The translations under genes were made by a program, and so were the position numbers. This document shows positions 24,729 through 38,714 of a DNA stretch of 64,000 bases, piece by piece. Origin of the DNA: Trematomus loennbergii (lineage: Eukaryota; Chordata; Actinopteri; Perciformes; Nototheniidae). The DNA lies in assembly GCA_012861695.1 (NCBI GenBank), contig JAAOOA010000066.1:2988919-3052918 (forward strand), in the 5' to 3' direction. The notes beneath the pieces are model-generated. The model searched no databases. It saw only the letters and a program-made list of their open reading frames with translations, and was not told the origin of the DNA. The stretch's first letter is position 1; every line of letters begins with the position of its first letter.

Positions 24729-25093
24729 GGATCATGTGTTTCGGAAATTAGACCAAAAAAAAAGGAAAGGAGTAATAGATAACGTGAGGCTTCTCACAGA
24801 GCAGAAAGGTGTCTGTTCTTCTTCCATGATTCAGGTGCATCCACTCTGTGCTGAAGGCATAGACTAGAGGGACATGTGAATGGTAAAAAAAGCTCCTCAT
24901 TGAGATCAGGACTGCTCAAATTCTACACGTTGCAGACTCTAAATCCACCTGTTACTGCACCTTGGCTATTACAATCAAACACCAAAACAAAAAAAGGGCT
25001 GCCCTCGAATAAAGATTGTTCTAGTCGACCAATAGTTGTCAATTCAGACGATTAGTCAACCAATCGTCTCACTTTTATAATATATTATTATTA

Positions 25094-25475
25094 TTAAAGG
25101 TGGGTAGGTAAGTTTGAGAAACCGGCTCGAGATACACTTTTTGTTATATTCCATGGAATGCTCTTAACATCCCGATAGCAATGAATATCTTAAGTGCTTT
25201 GACAAAAATCCATTAAAAAATTCATCTGTGGAAGCCGTAGTACTGTAAAAAGCACGACCAATCATTTTAGCCGGCCCGCTAAAGTAACTGGATGGCCTAC
25301 CTGCCTGTCAGCCTTCCATCTGTGCACACTTATCTCGTGCCCTCATTGGTCATGTGCGCGTTCGTGTGTGTTGGAGGAGGGGCTCTGTAAGGAAAGTGGC
25401 AGATTTTCTCCGGTTGTGTATTTTCAAATTCTAGCGATCTCAGCCGGTTTCTCCAAACTTATACCCTACCTTTAA
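25094..25475 (-). mobile_element. TTAA-bounded MITE, copy 2 (inverted)
   Basis: TTAA-AGGTGGGTAGGTAA at the left and a CCCTACCT-TTAA end at the right. Its left half matches the reverse complement of the right half of the copy at 63253-63643, base for base over long runs, so it is inserted in the opposite orientation. Confidence 0.9.
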
Positions 25476-27319
25476 TACAATGGATTTTTTCTCCCCAAAC
25501 GGTTTGAGTTTCAAAGGCTGATAAAGATCGTTATAATACCAGCATGATACGTTGTGCTTCACATCAAATATTAAATACAATTGTTGTGTAATGACCCTTT
25601 GAGATATAAATTGAATGTTACACGTAGAAAGTGCATGAGAGTCGCAGTGCAGAGACGGAGCTTCTTGCTGTTATTTATAGTTTATTGCACTTATTGTAAG
25701 TCGGTTGGATAAAAAGCCATAACTAAATGTAATGTAACTTGAGTTTGATGTTACACAAAGTTAAAATGTCAGTGTGTGTGTGAGACACTTCTGCCAGTAG
25801 ACGTTGTGAGTCTATGATAGAGGTGTGTCTATATCGTAAACAGTGATACCCGTACAATGTCCATTCTTTTGTCTCACCTCTTGTATATGCACTGTGAACC
25901 GTAACTATGCTCATATTTTAAATATATATATATTATTTTGTCATAGATTGTTAATGATTTTCCTTGAGTCCTCAGCTGTTCTATGTTAAACAAATATTTT
26001 AAAACCCTATCATGTTGATCTGAATGAAAAATAATCAACTAATAATCAAACATGAAACCACATAGCAGACGAACCGCTGTATTAGGAAATGATGCAGATG
26101 TTACCGTGTCACACACACACACCATGGTGCTAACATGTGAAAGCTCCGGAAAGCCTCTCACACACACCAACACACATCTCCCCCCCCCCAAGGAGAAGCG
26201 GGAGAGATTAGCTGTGACCCCTCCTCCTCACCCTTTTCTTTTCATTTCCTCTATCTGCCCGACGGGAAACAATTAACCACAATCACCTCCCCTCTGCACA
26301 CATTCATTTCCTCACCCCCCCCCCCCCAACACACACACACCCTTAACCCAAGCCTGATCGTATTTTAAAGCATCAAACACCACTCAACGAGCCGCGCGCG
26401 ATCTGCTGTCAATTTGCAGGAGGATGCTCAGAGGACGCTGTGATTTCAGAGTGGATGGGCATCATGCATTTAAATGTATCCGTATTTACAATGTGCAGGA
26501 CCTCTATTCCTCAATTTAAAAAGACTCATTTCCTTTGTACTTTGACTGTTCATTTATGTTTCTTCATTTGTCAAACTTATAAATAACAAATATGATTATA
26601 TATATAATAGAAAATATGTTCTCATCATATCAGAGATTTCAATAGGGTTAGCTTTAATTGACTTTGCACTCCAGCAGGTGGATGATGTCTCAAGCTTGGG
26701 AGAAAATGTATATATCTTCCAAAATGTATGTGTGCTACTGGAATGCTGAGTGCTTTTATGTTTATCCATTTATTTATTTAATTTGCTTAATTTATATTTT
26801 CTTATTCTGTGGTTTTAATTTGCTCATTGTTTTTTCACTTGATTTATTTATTTTTACTTTTTGATTGCCCAAGTGTAATAAGCAGAATGTTATATTTAAT
26901 TCATGAATAACTAACTGACTTGAGTATGTGACATTTGAATGTTGTCACTATTTGTATTTGTGAAAAAAGGGCTGTAAAATGGTGATTATTTGTATTAATC
27001 TACCAATTATTTCTAAGATAAATCATTAGGTTTAAAACATGGCCGAAAGAAGAGAAACATATTTACTTAATTGTCCCAAAGTCCAAGCAGTTGTCTTTAA
27101 ATATGTTTTTATGTCACTATCAAACCTCCAACTCTCCAAAACTGCATCGACATATTAATACAAAGATAAATGTATTTTTTTTTTTACATGTTTTTATTAA
27201 CACTAAAACTAATCTTTATGTTTTGTACCTTTACCTGCACATTTTGTAACTTTTGAAATGTAATTGAAAGGGGCCCTATTCTTCTGATTTCAGGTTCATA
27301 TTAGTATTTAGTGTCTCAG

Positions 27320-28891
27320 CAGGGGTCTCCAACCTTTCTTCATCTCAGAGCTACTTTGAAAAAATGAAAGTGGCCAAGAGCTACTTGCATCACATCGCTT
27401 ACATTTATTCACTAACCCTCATCAGTTGAATTAAGCTACTTTTGTACACGTGTGAAATTGCAATACCTAAAGCTTATCAAAAATCTTAACTTCACATCAA
27501 GGTCCAAGAAAACGAAGATGTCGCACATATTATTATGGCCCTCATAGTAAGTACCTCACTGAACATTCACATAAGTGTCCTTAATCACCACCTGACAAGC
27601 ATCTTATGGCACATGTATAAAATAAGTGCATTCACTCTTTTGTACAGTCAGTGAGATGAATGGCACTGCATGAGTCCACCATACAGGTGTATGCTGGAGT
27701 GTACCCACTTAGGTTCACTCTAATAGAGTCATTTAAATGTTCATCAGTCATCTTGTTCTGTATTTAGATTTCATTCATGTCAGAAAAAGCTGCTTCACAA
27801 AGGTATGTAGAACAGACCAAATAAAGCAGACATGTTCAGTGCTGCTTGGTGAATGTTCTATAGTTTTCGGTGTCTACAAGGCTCCAGAAATGTTGTGAGT
27901 TTTGCTGAGACTTAAGCTGAACATTATTTTGGAGATTTATAACTCCACAGGATTGACACTGAACAGTTCAGCCATCTTCTTCTTTTTCTTCATCTTGACA
28001 TTAAATGATAAACCATAATAAATCAACTGTATAGGTCTAGCCTCCCTATATCTGTGTGTGAAAATTGTTCCATCCTCAAAAACAAAAACTAATACTCTGC
28101 AGTCTAGCTGCAGCTTCTAGCAACGGTCTTCTGTTAAAAAAAACACTGAATGTCCTGAATGTGGCATCACACACATGACTTAAGTCTGAACACAGCAGAC
28201 AACAGGAGTATTTACAACAGCATTATAAAACTAAAATAGTGCATGTGGGTGCACACTTATATCTCTGTCTTACTGTTACATAAATCCCATGAATGTATGA
28301 GATTAAGTTAGCTTCATCATCATCTCAATCAGTGATTAAGTGAATAATAAAGTTTCTATCAGCCTGTCACTCACTTATTTTAAGGGGGGCGGGGTTTGGA
28401 GGAACTGAGAGGAGACGGTGATCGCGGAAGCTTTCCTCCTGCTTCACACACTTTACGTATTTATCAACTGAAAATAGCAAGAGGACATTCATACTCTGCA
28501 ATCCAAGACTTGATTAAATCCACCAAAAACCTGACATGACGATAACGAGTGTTTTTCAAAAAACACAAACCCCTCCCTGTGTGTCTCTGAGCCGCAGCGA
28601 CAGGGCCTGATTCAGAGCGGGTCATTCTGCTGTTGGTTCTGGACTGGTGTTGGTGGAGAAAGCAGACTGCCCCGTGTGTGGTGTCGCTGTGCCGCTGTCA
28701 CGTCTGTTCCTTGATCTCTGCGTCACCGACCATTTGATATTCGTGTGACAGAACATTTCTAAAATAAAAAAACGTTATTATCCAGCCGCGGCCGAAAAAT
28801 CAAGAAGCAACCTTGCTACGCTATAATCGATAATCGAGCGGCGAGCTACTGAAAAGCTGCTTTCAGTAGCTTGCCGTGTTGGAGAGCCCTG
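27320..28891. mobile_element. hAT-type nonautonomous element nested in another repeat
   Basis: Ends CAGGGGTCTCCAAC (27320) and GTTGGAGAGCCCTG (28878-28891) are inverted copies with one mismatch. The 1.57-kb interior has no long frame. Flanking sequence on both sides (CAGGTTCATATTAGTATTTA before; ACATGTCCCATGCTTTAATG after) reads as one older repeat split by the insertion. The 8-bp duplication is imperfect (TGTCTCAG / CTCTACTG). Confidence 0.75.
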
Positions 28892-29434
28892 CTCTACTGT
28901 GACATGTCCCATGCTTTAATGCTCAAAAAGCTCTTTATCTTTCTCATACTGCCTGTGCTGCAGCACCTCTTTTCAAAATAATATTCCTCTTTAATGAAAG
29001 GCAGGTTTTTCCTATAATAAAAGCTCTGAGCAGAGGACACGTGTGTTCTCTTTCACTGCATTTGATATTGGGGTAAGATCACACTAGTTTACATGTAAAC
29101 TATTGATTGTAGCAGAGTAAAGTAACCCTCCTAACCCTGGTTTATTTCCTAATCTCACGGTTCCATCAAGGCGTCTTCCTCTCATGTCAAACGCATTTTG
29201 CCTCCATGTGTGACGGCTGGAGAGGAGCTCAGAGGAGGTGGAGGATAACATGACCCCATTTCAGCGTCAGCAATAACAAAAATGTCTTCAATTTGTAAGG
29301 TTTCGCCCTCACCTCTCCACCGTGGTGAGGAACACACACACTCCTTGTCACACGCTGCAGATTGTAGCCTTAGTGGGACAATGGGCTCTATTGTGGGAGC
29401 TGGCAAAGAGAGGCAGGCCGCTAGGCGTGTTGGC

Positions 29435-29437
<3 letters not shown>

Positions 29438-29516
<79 letters not shown>
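29438..29516. repeat. (GT)n microsatellite
   Basis: Uninterrupted GT array of about 79 bp. Confidence 0.97.
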
Positions 29517-29517
<1 letters not shown>

Positions 29518-29692
29518 ACATGGGGGATAATAGCGCTACATGCCCAGAGCTGCCATCATTTCTCTGGGAACAGAGTGTGAAAAAGAGGGAAAGGCAGCGA
29601 CACATACACACACAGCATCGCTATCACACTGAGCCATATGCTGACCCCAGCCTCAGTGCAGCTATCTCTGCCAATCAACTACTAGAGGGGAT

Positions 29693-29730
29693 GTCCACAC
29701 ACACACACACATACACACACACACACACTG
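29693..29730. repeat. (AC)n microsatellite, interrupted
   Basis: AC array with one AT step. Confidence 0.9.
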
Positions 29731-29828
29731 AGAGGAGTGACATATATACACATGCAACACACACAGTGAAGTGTATATGGACTGGTAAAGATTTAGAAAT
29801 TCATGCACACAAACACACACTTGCTGGA

Positions 29829-29830
<2 letters not shown>

Positions 29831-29899
<69 letters not shown>
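29831..29899. repeat. (GT)n microsatellite
   Basis: Uninterrupted GT array of about 69 bp. Confidence 0.97.
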
Positions 29900-29901
<2 letters not shown>

Positions 29902-30028
29902 CTTAGCGTCTCTCCAACATTGTTCCCCGGCACCACAATCACCCAGGAGCAGATGGAGGACGGCCACGGCTTGCTCTTTCACACACATTCGTACACTAAA
30001 CACCAAACTACCATGCATGTACCACCCA

Positions 30029-30082
30029 ACACACACACACGGACACACACACACACAGACACACCACACACACACACACAGC
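30029..30082. repeat. Compound (AC)n microsatellite
   Basis: AC blocks separated by GGAC, AGAC and CCAC steps. Confidence 0.9.
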
Positions 30083-31888
30083 GACCTCTCACATGCACAT
30101 GACTCTCAGATGTTATCAGATGGTGGAGCAGCTGTAGGAGATGGAGAGTCTTGGCCCAGAGAGGTGAGCAGTGCACAGAGGTTCTGTGGTCACAAACTTT
30201 GATTGCACTTTAACTCGGGGAAAAAATAGATCTTAAGTAGAAATATGTTCATATGGATAAAAAAAATGACCCACTTCAGTCAATGTTGTTGTCGTCCTTA
30301 ACACTCCTTAAATACCTGACTCATTGTATTATTGTAAAAATTGACAATAGTATCTTATCTTCTATCATTTTCCTACTCAAGAGCCAGGATATTGCTACTT
30401 AATTAGTCAGGCATCATTGTGCCATTAGTTGAAAAATACAAAGTACTAGTTTTACATTACTTTTTGTACCGTTCATTTTGAACATTTCTGATAAATAAAG
30501 CAGCTGTCCTTAGCGTAACAATGTTACTTAACAATTTACAGATTTTTGGTATAACTTTGTGATTATTCAAGATAATATTTAAATCAAAAAGTGTTATTAT
30601 TGCATTTTCTCAGGTTTTTTGTCTTTGTGTGTTTAAATGATTACAATCAGTTGATAAAACATACACACGCATTAAAACTCCATTAAGTACTGTATCATGA
30701 TTCCATTGTGTATCATATCATTAGCTACCCAATGATTCACCCCTACTGAATCCGACCAATCAGCATGTACTTCCTATAATTAGCCTGTTATGCTATTGAC
30801 TATGCTTTGAAATGCATACTCTCGCATCATCTCGCTATACTTCCTGATGTCCTTTCTGTCAACCTTCTAATTAGAAATAAGCCTTAAAAAAATGACTCAC
30901 AAATGTAGTCAGAAGTCAACAGTGCCTTATTTTCAGCTGCTGATAAATGCACAAATGTGTCAGTATCATGTTAATGAAAACGATGTATTACATTTCTTTT
31001 TTTTTAGATGTGAGTACATACGTTTTCTTGTCTTACTGGACACTTTAGGCTTGATATTTCTCTTAAAATATCCCTTAGGGTCCACTCCGTATCACTCTTT
31101 TTAGGTGTTAAGATGGAACTAACATTTTCCTGATAGGACCCGTACAGAGGGAGCTACTCACGTAAGGAGTGGTGAAACCAATATATCACTCCTTACTTTC
31201 ATCTGCTCTGATCTACAAAGGGGGCTGATCCCACTGTGGTGGGCTGCAGGAGGAACCCATCGCTCTCTGCACTCACCAAATGATACTGCACCATCGCTAT
31301 TGCCAAAAAAAGCTTGATCTGGAGCGTAGGCTTGTCCATCAGAAGCGATATCTGGCTTCTTTTGTCATTTCATAATTCAAAGATCGATTTTGGAAGTTGT
31401 GGATCGCTGCTAATGGGATAAGAATCTCCATTATTACACGATTAGATTTTCTCCACCCAACCCTAATAGACTGCTGCAGTAATTAAGTATTTTTGTAGGC
31501 CAACCGGGAAGTTATTATTGGATAGTGTGATGGCAAACAACGGTTTATGATAGTTACACATTTGTTTTTTTTTTGTAACGTAATTGCAATTGATTGAATA
31601 AGAAGCTAACGTTAGGCTATAAAAGAACTACATCACAGTAACATAACTTCACGTTACCACTGCTAAGCTAATGCGGATCAGCTTATTACAGGCCTTCAAC
31701 CTATAACATGATCAAAAAAACGTTGACTAAGACGAGGAAACCCGGATCTGGTCAAATGCTCACTAATATCCACCTTTTTGGGGCTCATTCCTGTACCACT
31801 CTATAGGAGACAGCAGAGGGTAGGGAGTTTTACAAACCTTTGTGTGTATATAGCGAGGCTTATATGGATTGGGGCTGTGTGGCGCGTG

Positions 31889-32150
<262 letters not shown>

Positions 32151-33229
32151 GTTGCTGGATGGCTCTAGTCATGGTGAATGAAAGATCAGAGAGAGAGAGG
32201 AGGCAGATGGACTGCCCTGAGGGCCAGGAGACAGAGAGAAGACAGACGTAGATAGACAGAAAAAAGAAAGAACTAAAATGCCAGTTAACCGCTGACACGC
32301 TGAGCCCTGCCAGCCTTCTTCCATCTCCCCCACCCACCCCCCATAATTTGCTTCTGTGTCAGCCCCTATGTGAGGATGCTTGATGTCACAGTGCAGCAAT
32401 CATAAGGGCATCGAACCCCTATGTGCAGTATGTGGGATAATCTCCAGGAATGTTTGATGAAATAAAAGCTATTAAGGGATATTGGATTTATACCAGATAT
32501 TATAGCAATATTGTTTCCACCTAACTGCGAAGGGCATCATATCTCTGCTTTAGTTGAATTACCATATTATGATGCAGCCATGAATTAGAACAGATGCTTC
32601 AGAGACTGTTGCTCAAAATTCAAGATTCGATGCTTTATTATCTCTGTTAATAGTGTACGTAATGCCAATGAAACTCTTAAATCCCAGGCCCTGACAACAG
32701 TACAACAATCAATATACTTAAGATTCCAAATAAGTGATGCAAGAAATACTCTTAACAAAGCAAATACACACCCTATCATGTTTCACGTTAACCCAACTGC
32801 TGGGCTTTTCTTTACTTGTATTCAAAATCTCTGTTTCTTTTGGGATGCTTTTATGTTTTTTTAGTACCCCCCCCCCCCCAAACTTTACTGATATTTAATG
32901 GTCTTATCCTTCATCAACTCTTATAACTTTAGCATTGACTGTTAAGGATTGTAATGACATCATGATGTCAGACTTTCTGGAGGTTAAGGACGATGAGAAT
33001 GAGCAGCGAGGAGAACGGTCGAGAAATCTGAACAAAGAGGAAAGGCAGACCGAGATGGAGGGAGATAAAGGGAGTTAGAGAGACAGGAGAGAAAATACAG
33101 GGAAGGAATTAGTGAGGGGGAAAAAGGAGAAACGATGATAAGGGGGGGCAGAGCCATACCAAGAGATGGATGTAAATACAGAGAGGCAGGACTGGAGGGA
33201 CAGAAGAAGAGAAGAAACAAGGAGTGACA

Positions 33230-33231
<2 letters not shown>

Positions 33232-33272
<41 letters not shown>

Positions 33273-33273
33273 G

Positions 33274-33333
<60 letters not shown>
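33232..33333. repeat. Compound (GT)n microsatellite
   Basis: About 100 bp of GT with two interruptions. Confidence 0.95.
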
Positions 33334-33334
<1 letters not shown>

Positions 33335-33955
33335 GTGGAGAGAGGTGTGTGGAGAGAGGTGTGTGTCGCAGAGAGATGGGGAGTCAATAATGACTGATTA
33401 CTGTAATTCAGCCTGTCACAGTCATCGACCTGCTGCTACTACCAATCAATACACACCAGGACACCGGCAGACACACACAAATACCCGAACAGGCCTGCGC
33501 GGCACATGTGTCACCGGGCACACACCACACACACACACAATGTAAAAACCCAATTTATTGAAATCTCCAATATCAACGTAAGAGCTTGTGCCTCTTCGGG
33601 GGTTGCTAACATTTAACCATACACTTTATCGTTACTTTCTCCGTCTTTATATGTAGATATGACTTTTCTCCGTTAATCTCCGTCACATTGTTTCCATAGC
33701 AACAACAACTTCCTGTCAACAGCGCTAAACTCTCCTTCAAAATAAAAGCATGTCCATACAAAATAGGAAGCCAAGCCAAACACTTAAGACATATACAACT
33801 GCAACGAAAGTAACAAACACAATTTTCAATTTCAAAGAACACAAATTGGGTTACATTAACAATAACTATAAGACAACAATACTGTAGAATAAACAAAATG
33901 AATGCCGTGAATACACCGAAATACACATGTTGAAGCGGATCGCTGCACACACACT

Positions 33956-34275
33956 AGGGCTGTGCGATTATGGCAAAAATCCTCATCACGATTATTTGGG
34001 TCAATAATTGATATCACGATTATTAAAAACGATTATCCATTTACTTTGAAAACATCCATTTATTGAAACAAAAATGTGAACAGTATGTTTTAACAGTTGA
34101 TTACCCTGAACTTTAAGTATAATTCAACTGAAAAACCAAAAAAAATAATTAAAAAAAATAATAATAATTACATTTTTTTTTATAAAAATAATCGTTTTAT
34201 TTCGATTACGTTGTTTTCGTAATCGTTGCAAGCCAAAATCGTAATCGAGATTAAAATACGATTGATTAATTGCAC
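33956..34275. mobile_element. hAT-like fragment, AT-rich
   Basis: Starts TAGGGCTGTGCGATTATGGC and carries repeated ATCACGATTATT / AATCGTAATCGA motifs, then stops at TTGCACAAC where the AC array begins. The left end resembles hAT termini at 37648 and 45465. Confidence 0.6.
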
Positions 34276-34284
34276 AACACACCA

Positions 34285-34362
<78 letters not shown>

Positions 34363-34440
34363 CCCACACACAACACACACACCACACACACACACACACA
34401 CAACACACCACACACACACACAACACACACACACACACAC

Positions 34441-34478
<38 letters not shown>
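34276..34478. repeat. Compound (AC)n microsatellite
   Basis: About 200 bp of AC with many CCAC and AACA interruptions; it abuts the hAT-like fragment on its left. Confidence 0.95.
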
Positions 34479-34481
<3 letters not shown>

Positions 34482-34699
34482 CCACCACTTATATTATCTT
34501 TTTGAAGAAGGAGAAAGGGAGGGAGAACAGGAGCCAAAGTAGAGAACAGACGAAGGAGAGGAGGAACAACGTGAAGCAGGACAAAAGAAAGAGAGGACAG
34601 GAAGGAGGTAGGAGAATGAATATGAGATACAGAGGATATAAATAAAAGTAAGGATAGGAAGACTTTTTATTTAGGTAAGAAAAATAGATAAAGGGTGGA

Positions 34700-34832
34700 A
34701 AGTGATTACTGCAGTGGCCGGGGTTCAAATCCAACCTGTGGCTGTTTACCCTTAGCACATGTTTTCCCCACCCAATCACAGTTGTCTGTCTATCTGCTGT
34801 AAGTTCTAAATAAAGCCCCCTGAAAAAACATT
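34700..34832 (+). mobile_element. tRNA-derived SINE fragment
   Basis: GTGGCCGGGGTTCAAATCC holds a B-box-like GGTTCAAATCC. It is followed by CCTGTGGCTGTTTACC, a CCCCACCC tract, TTGTCTGTCTATCTGCTG and a tail TAAATAAAGCCCCCTGAAAA, the order of a fish tRNA-derived SINE. Confidence 0.6.
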
Positions 34833-35483
34833 GAATCGAAAACATGTAAAGTAAATAGACCCGTCTGAGTACGTGTTTGTGACAACAGTTTTTTTTTTTG
34901 ACATTGATTTAGCTCATGTAAAACAATCGCTTAACAAATAGAAATCTTATCTGAGCACTAAGGGATTTGAATCTGAAAGGAACAAGTCACTGGCCATTGA
35001 TGTGTCCAGGGACAGAACTACATTTTGTCCCCAACAATGCTGCATTATGGGCAAGAAATGTCTTTTGAAATCAGCACGGGACTTGGCGCTTTGGAATAAA
35101 TAACTAATTGCGTCATTTGACAGACAATGCAATTGCGATATGATTAGAGGGAATGAACATTTTTGAAAAGTTCTTCTAATTATCATTGAAAAAATATATA
35201 CATTTTTTTATTATGTATGTTTTTAAGAGGATCTGTACCAAACAAGGATTTCATATTAAGTTGGTGGAATACCATTTGCAGTTTTTACCATGTACAGGCA
35301 CGAAGACACCAATACAAGCCATGTATTTGGATTTGAGGAGCAGGAATTAGGGGGAAGGAGAAAAGAACAGGCGGGCAGACAGGAAGAAAGTACCATTAGG
35401 AAATCTAATTGCTTTAAGTGCTGCTTAGAAGAAATTCCAACGATCAGTGAGAAGCTTGGCTCGCCTCAACAGGGGACACTGTG

Positions 35484-35484
35484 T

Positions 35485-35558
<74 letters not shown>
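35484..35558. repeat. (GT)n microsatellite
   Basis: Uninterrupted GT array of about 75 bp. Confidence 0.97.
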
Positions 35559-35559
<1 letters not shown>

Positions 35560-36168
35560 TTCTGCCTGTCTGCATGTGCATGACAGTGCCTCTGTGGAGC
35601 TATCAGGTGTAATCGTCTGTTCGCGCTTCTAGAATAAAGAGTGTGTAGAAGTGTGGACGTGTGTGTGTGTGTGTCTTTGAGAGCAGAGAGCAAAGCCCCT
35701 CGTTTAGAATCCGCGCTAGGGAGGAGAGTCATCGATAAGTATTGACCGTCGGGCTTGTTCATACCAAACTACCATCGCATCGGATCAAGCAGACAGACTG
35801 CACACACACACACACACACCTGTCTGTCCATTTCTCTTTCTCTCCTGCACACACAGATGCATACACACTTGATATATGGCACTTCAGAGCAGACTAAATA
35901 CAGCTCCATCAAACTAGCACTTATACTCTGAAAGCCCGACCCCCTGGACATTGATTTGTTATTCTTAACACTCGAGCTGAGTGAGAGGCGACACTCTCGC
36001 TACATCTGTGAGGACTTCAGCACAATGGCACAGGTATATCCAAGTTTAAACTAGAAACAACTCACTTTTAAAGAGCTGACCATGAGGGCGGAAGCCCTGA
36101 AAGAGAAGAAGTGCGACCTACCTTGGCGTCTAGCTTTGCTTTTGCTCAGTAGGGCTTAGAAAGGATAC

Positions 36169-36296
36169 AAGTTCTGGTAGAGTGGAATCAGTGATTTGAG
36201 AGCTCGACTGGCGTTGATGGCTGTGGCCCGGACCATGGTGGGCAAGATGTTCATGTCCACTACGGCACCGTCAAACAGTGGACCGAAGAATGGCAC
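36169..36296 (-). CDS. ralgapa1: ralgapa1 exon, end of RalGAP domain
   Basis: CTCTAG acceptor, and AACTT|GTATCC donor. 42 codons plus two bases: [13 protein letters not shown]..., then [20 protein letters not shown] and QN. VPFFGPL and [12 protein letters not shown] are hallmark strings of the Rap/Ran-GAP fold's last strands and helix. Joins in phase to 39833 (KKPE|VPFF) and 13780. Confidence 0.96.
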
Positions 36297-36759
36297 CTAG
36301 AGACACAAAGAGAAGTCGTGAAATAGTTATTAAAGCAGGAACAATAGATCAGCTGGGTTTGGTCATCCGAGTGCAGCAGATAGTCGCACACTCACACATA
36401 CTCTTCTGGACACAGAGCACCAGAGGGAAATCTTGCACAAACTATACTATTTTATACAACGTTTAGCTAGGTAGCTACCATACATTCTCTCTAAATCCGA
36501 ACGTTAGCTTTCGCCAAAAGCGATGGGATTTCCCCATTGCTTTATTCACACTCATTTCTGAAGCTTTCAGGCAATCGGCAGAACTTAAAAGCCAACGTAA
36601 GGATTTAGAAACCTACATCGCGGTCGCATGGCTGTGCATCACCAACGCTAAGCTAAAGGCGGACTTATGCGGCGATTATTTAGTCACTTGTTAGCAACCG
36701 CCATTTTTGTGACACATAGAAGCTTCAGACAGGGTGTTTACTGACATATTTGATGTCGT

Positions 36760-36816
36760 AGGAAGAAAACGAGTTACTCTCTTGAGCTTGTCAAGAGAGT
36801 AACTCGTTTTCTTCCT
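36760..36816. repeat. Perfect hairpin, 26-bp arms, 5-nt loop
   Basis: The arm at 36760-36785 begins AGGAAGAAAACGAGTTACTC. The arm at 36791-36816 is its exact reverse complement. The spacer is GCTTG. Confidence 0.97.
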
Positions 36817-37647
36817 GTCTCTGGGCTCAGAAAACTGACATCCATTGAAAAGTTTGATCTCATTTGGACCAATGCGACTGCAGATTAACTCCATGCCAGA
36901 TATGTTGTGTTCCACTAATGGAAGGCCCGATACGAGATGAATAAATCCTCGTGTGTGTTATCTTTGGCGTCATCTTACTGTAACGGAGCCTGGAGGGACA
37001 ATTAAGTGAGATTGAATTCTTCTCTTTTTGGAAGAGACTCACCTGAAGGAGATCTGCACTCTTCTGAGTGAGCTTTTCCAGTTAATAATGAATCTACTGC
37101 CAATACAAGTCTCCTGAAGAACTGCATTCTAGATATTTTCATGAATACTCTTTAAGAGCCACTAGGTTTTAGTCAACCAACCTTGACAAGTCAAATGTAA
37201 TGTAAGTCATTGCTTGTGGAATCAAGCAAAGAGAATAATGTGAAGCCTTTTTATTGAATTCATTCTCAGACCAGGTCTCTTAGCCACTCTATGATCGAAT
37301 GCAGTGCTTTCAGGACGACCACACAAAGAATATCTTATCTAACTGCTTTTTTTGATAATTCAATAGTTTTTGCTTTGTAGAATGAATGAAACAGAATGAG
37401 GTTATGTTATTAGTGCTGTGGTATCTATGTCATACAGAAAAGCAGCATTTGATTGTGTTGGTCTTGTTTGAAATAGAATTATGCTATCAGTGCTGTGGTA
37501 TTAATGTCTGTGTTTTCACTGATACATTAACCAGAGCAGCAAAACGCAGGGGAACACTCTCTTTAGGATTGTTTCGTCAAGCTGGATGCATCTGTAATGT
37601 CTGCTACAGAACATTCAAGTATGGAGCAAAACACTGTGCAACTCAAT

Positions 37648-38706
37648 TAGGGCTGCAACAAACGACTCATTTGATAATCAATTCATCTATCGATTAATGA
37701 AACGATTAATCGACTATTCGGACTATTATGCCTTGCACAATTTCTCAAACGCTCTTATTTAGCCATCAACTTTTAGATTTAGCTTGAGGTTGTTTGAGGC
37801 ATGTGGAAACTAACAATGAAGACAATAAAGATGAATACTTGATTCAAAAATACAGATATTATTAAATTAACTAAACAAATTGTGAACAAAATTAACATTG
37901 CTTTTTATTTAAATTAAATAAATAATATTTCACATCAAAAGAAACAACAATGTTTTAACAAATCGTATTAAATAATGTGATGACAGAACTGTAAACAGAA
38001 TAGCTGAAACTTAACAAAATAAATAACTCAGTTACCTCTAATCATGAACCCATGTTTGTATCATTGAATTAGCTCTGTGTGTTGCTGCTAGCATACATAA
38101 CACCTGACGTGGAAACGTTACTCGTGGATGGGGCTACAGAGCTACTAGAAAGACAGTCGAACCCGGTGCATTTCTCCGTCTGGATGTGGTGCACTTTTGC
38201 TAAATGTTTAGACAAACTGCTCGTGTTGCCGCCCTTACATGCTAAACTCTTATTGCACTATTGGCAACGAGCATTGTCCACATGGAGACGGGTAAGTTTA
38301 ACAACACCTCGGAGCGCTTCTCTCCGCCATCTCCTCCGTGTGTGTTGCTGCATGTAGCAGCCGCGTGTGTGTAAACTGCCCCGCCCCCTCGCACACAGGC
38401 GGGGAGAGAGATCTCTCGTCTGGATTGGAAAGATCGAAAATACACCAGACGCATTTTTTTCTTTTTGCATATTAGAAACGGAGTTGGCGACACTAATACT
38501 GTGATATAATGTTTATATAGCAATAATACATATGACATATATTTTTTAAATGTCTCCAGTACCGATAAAAAGACCGATAACGTTGGAGCTTAACGGCGCG
38601 TAAAACACACGTGATGACGTCACCAACGAATCGACGACTGAATTAGTTGGCAACTAATTTGGTCATCGATTTTAATCGATTAAGTCGATTAGTTGTTGCA
38701 CCCCTA
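37648..38706. mobile_element. hAT-type nonautonomous element with intact 8-bp target duplication
   Basis: Begins TAGGGCTGCAACAA and ends TTGTTGCACCCCTA (one mismatch between inverted ends), flanked by the exact direct repeat AACTCAAT (37640-37647 and 38707-38714). Subterminal ATCGATTAAT-type motifs occur at both ends. The 1,059 bp contain no transposase frame. Confidence 0.93.
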
Positions 38707-38714
38707 AACTCAAT

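Noticed and set aside
38079..38357. 92-codon open frame in the hAT element
   Set aside because: No similarity to hAT transposase motifs; probably internal noncoding sequence.
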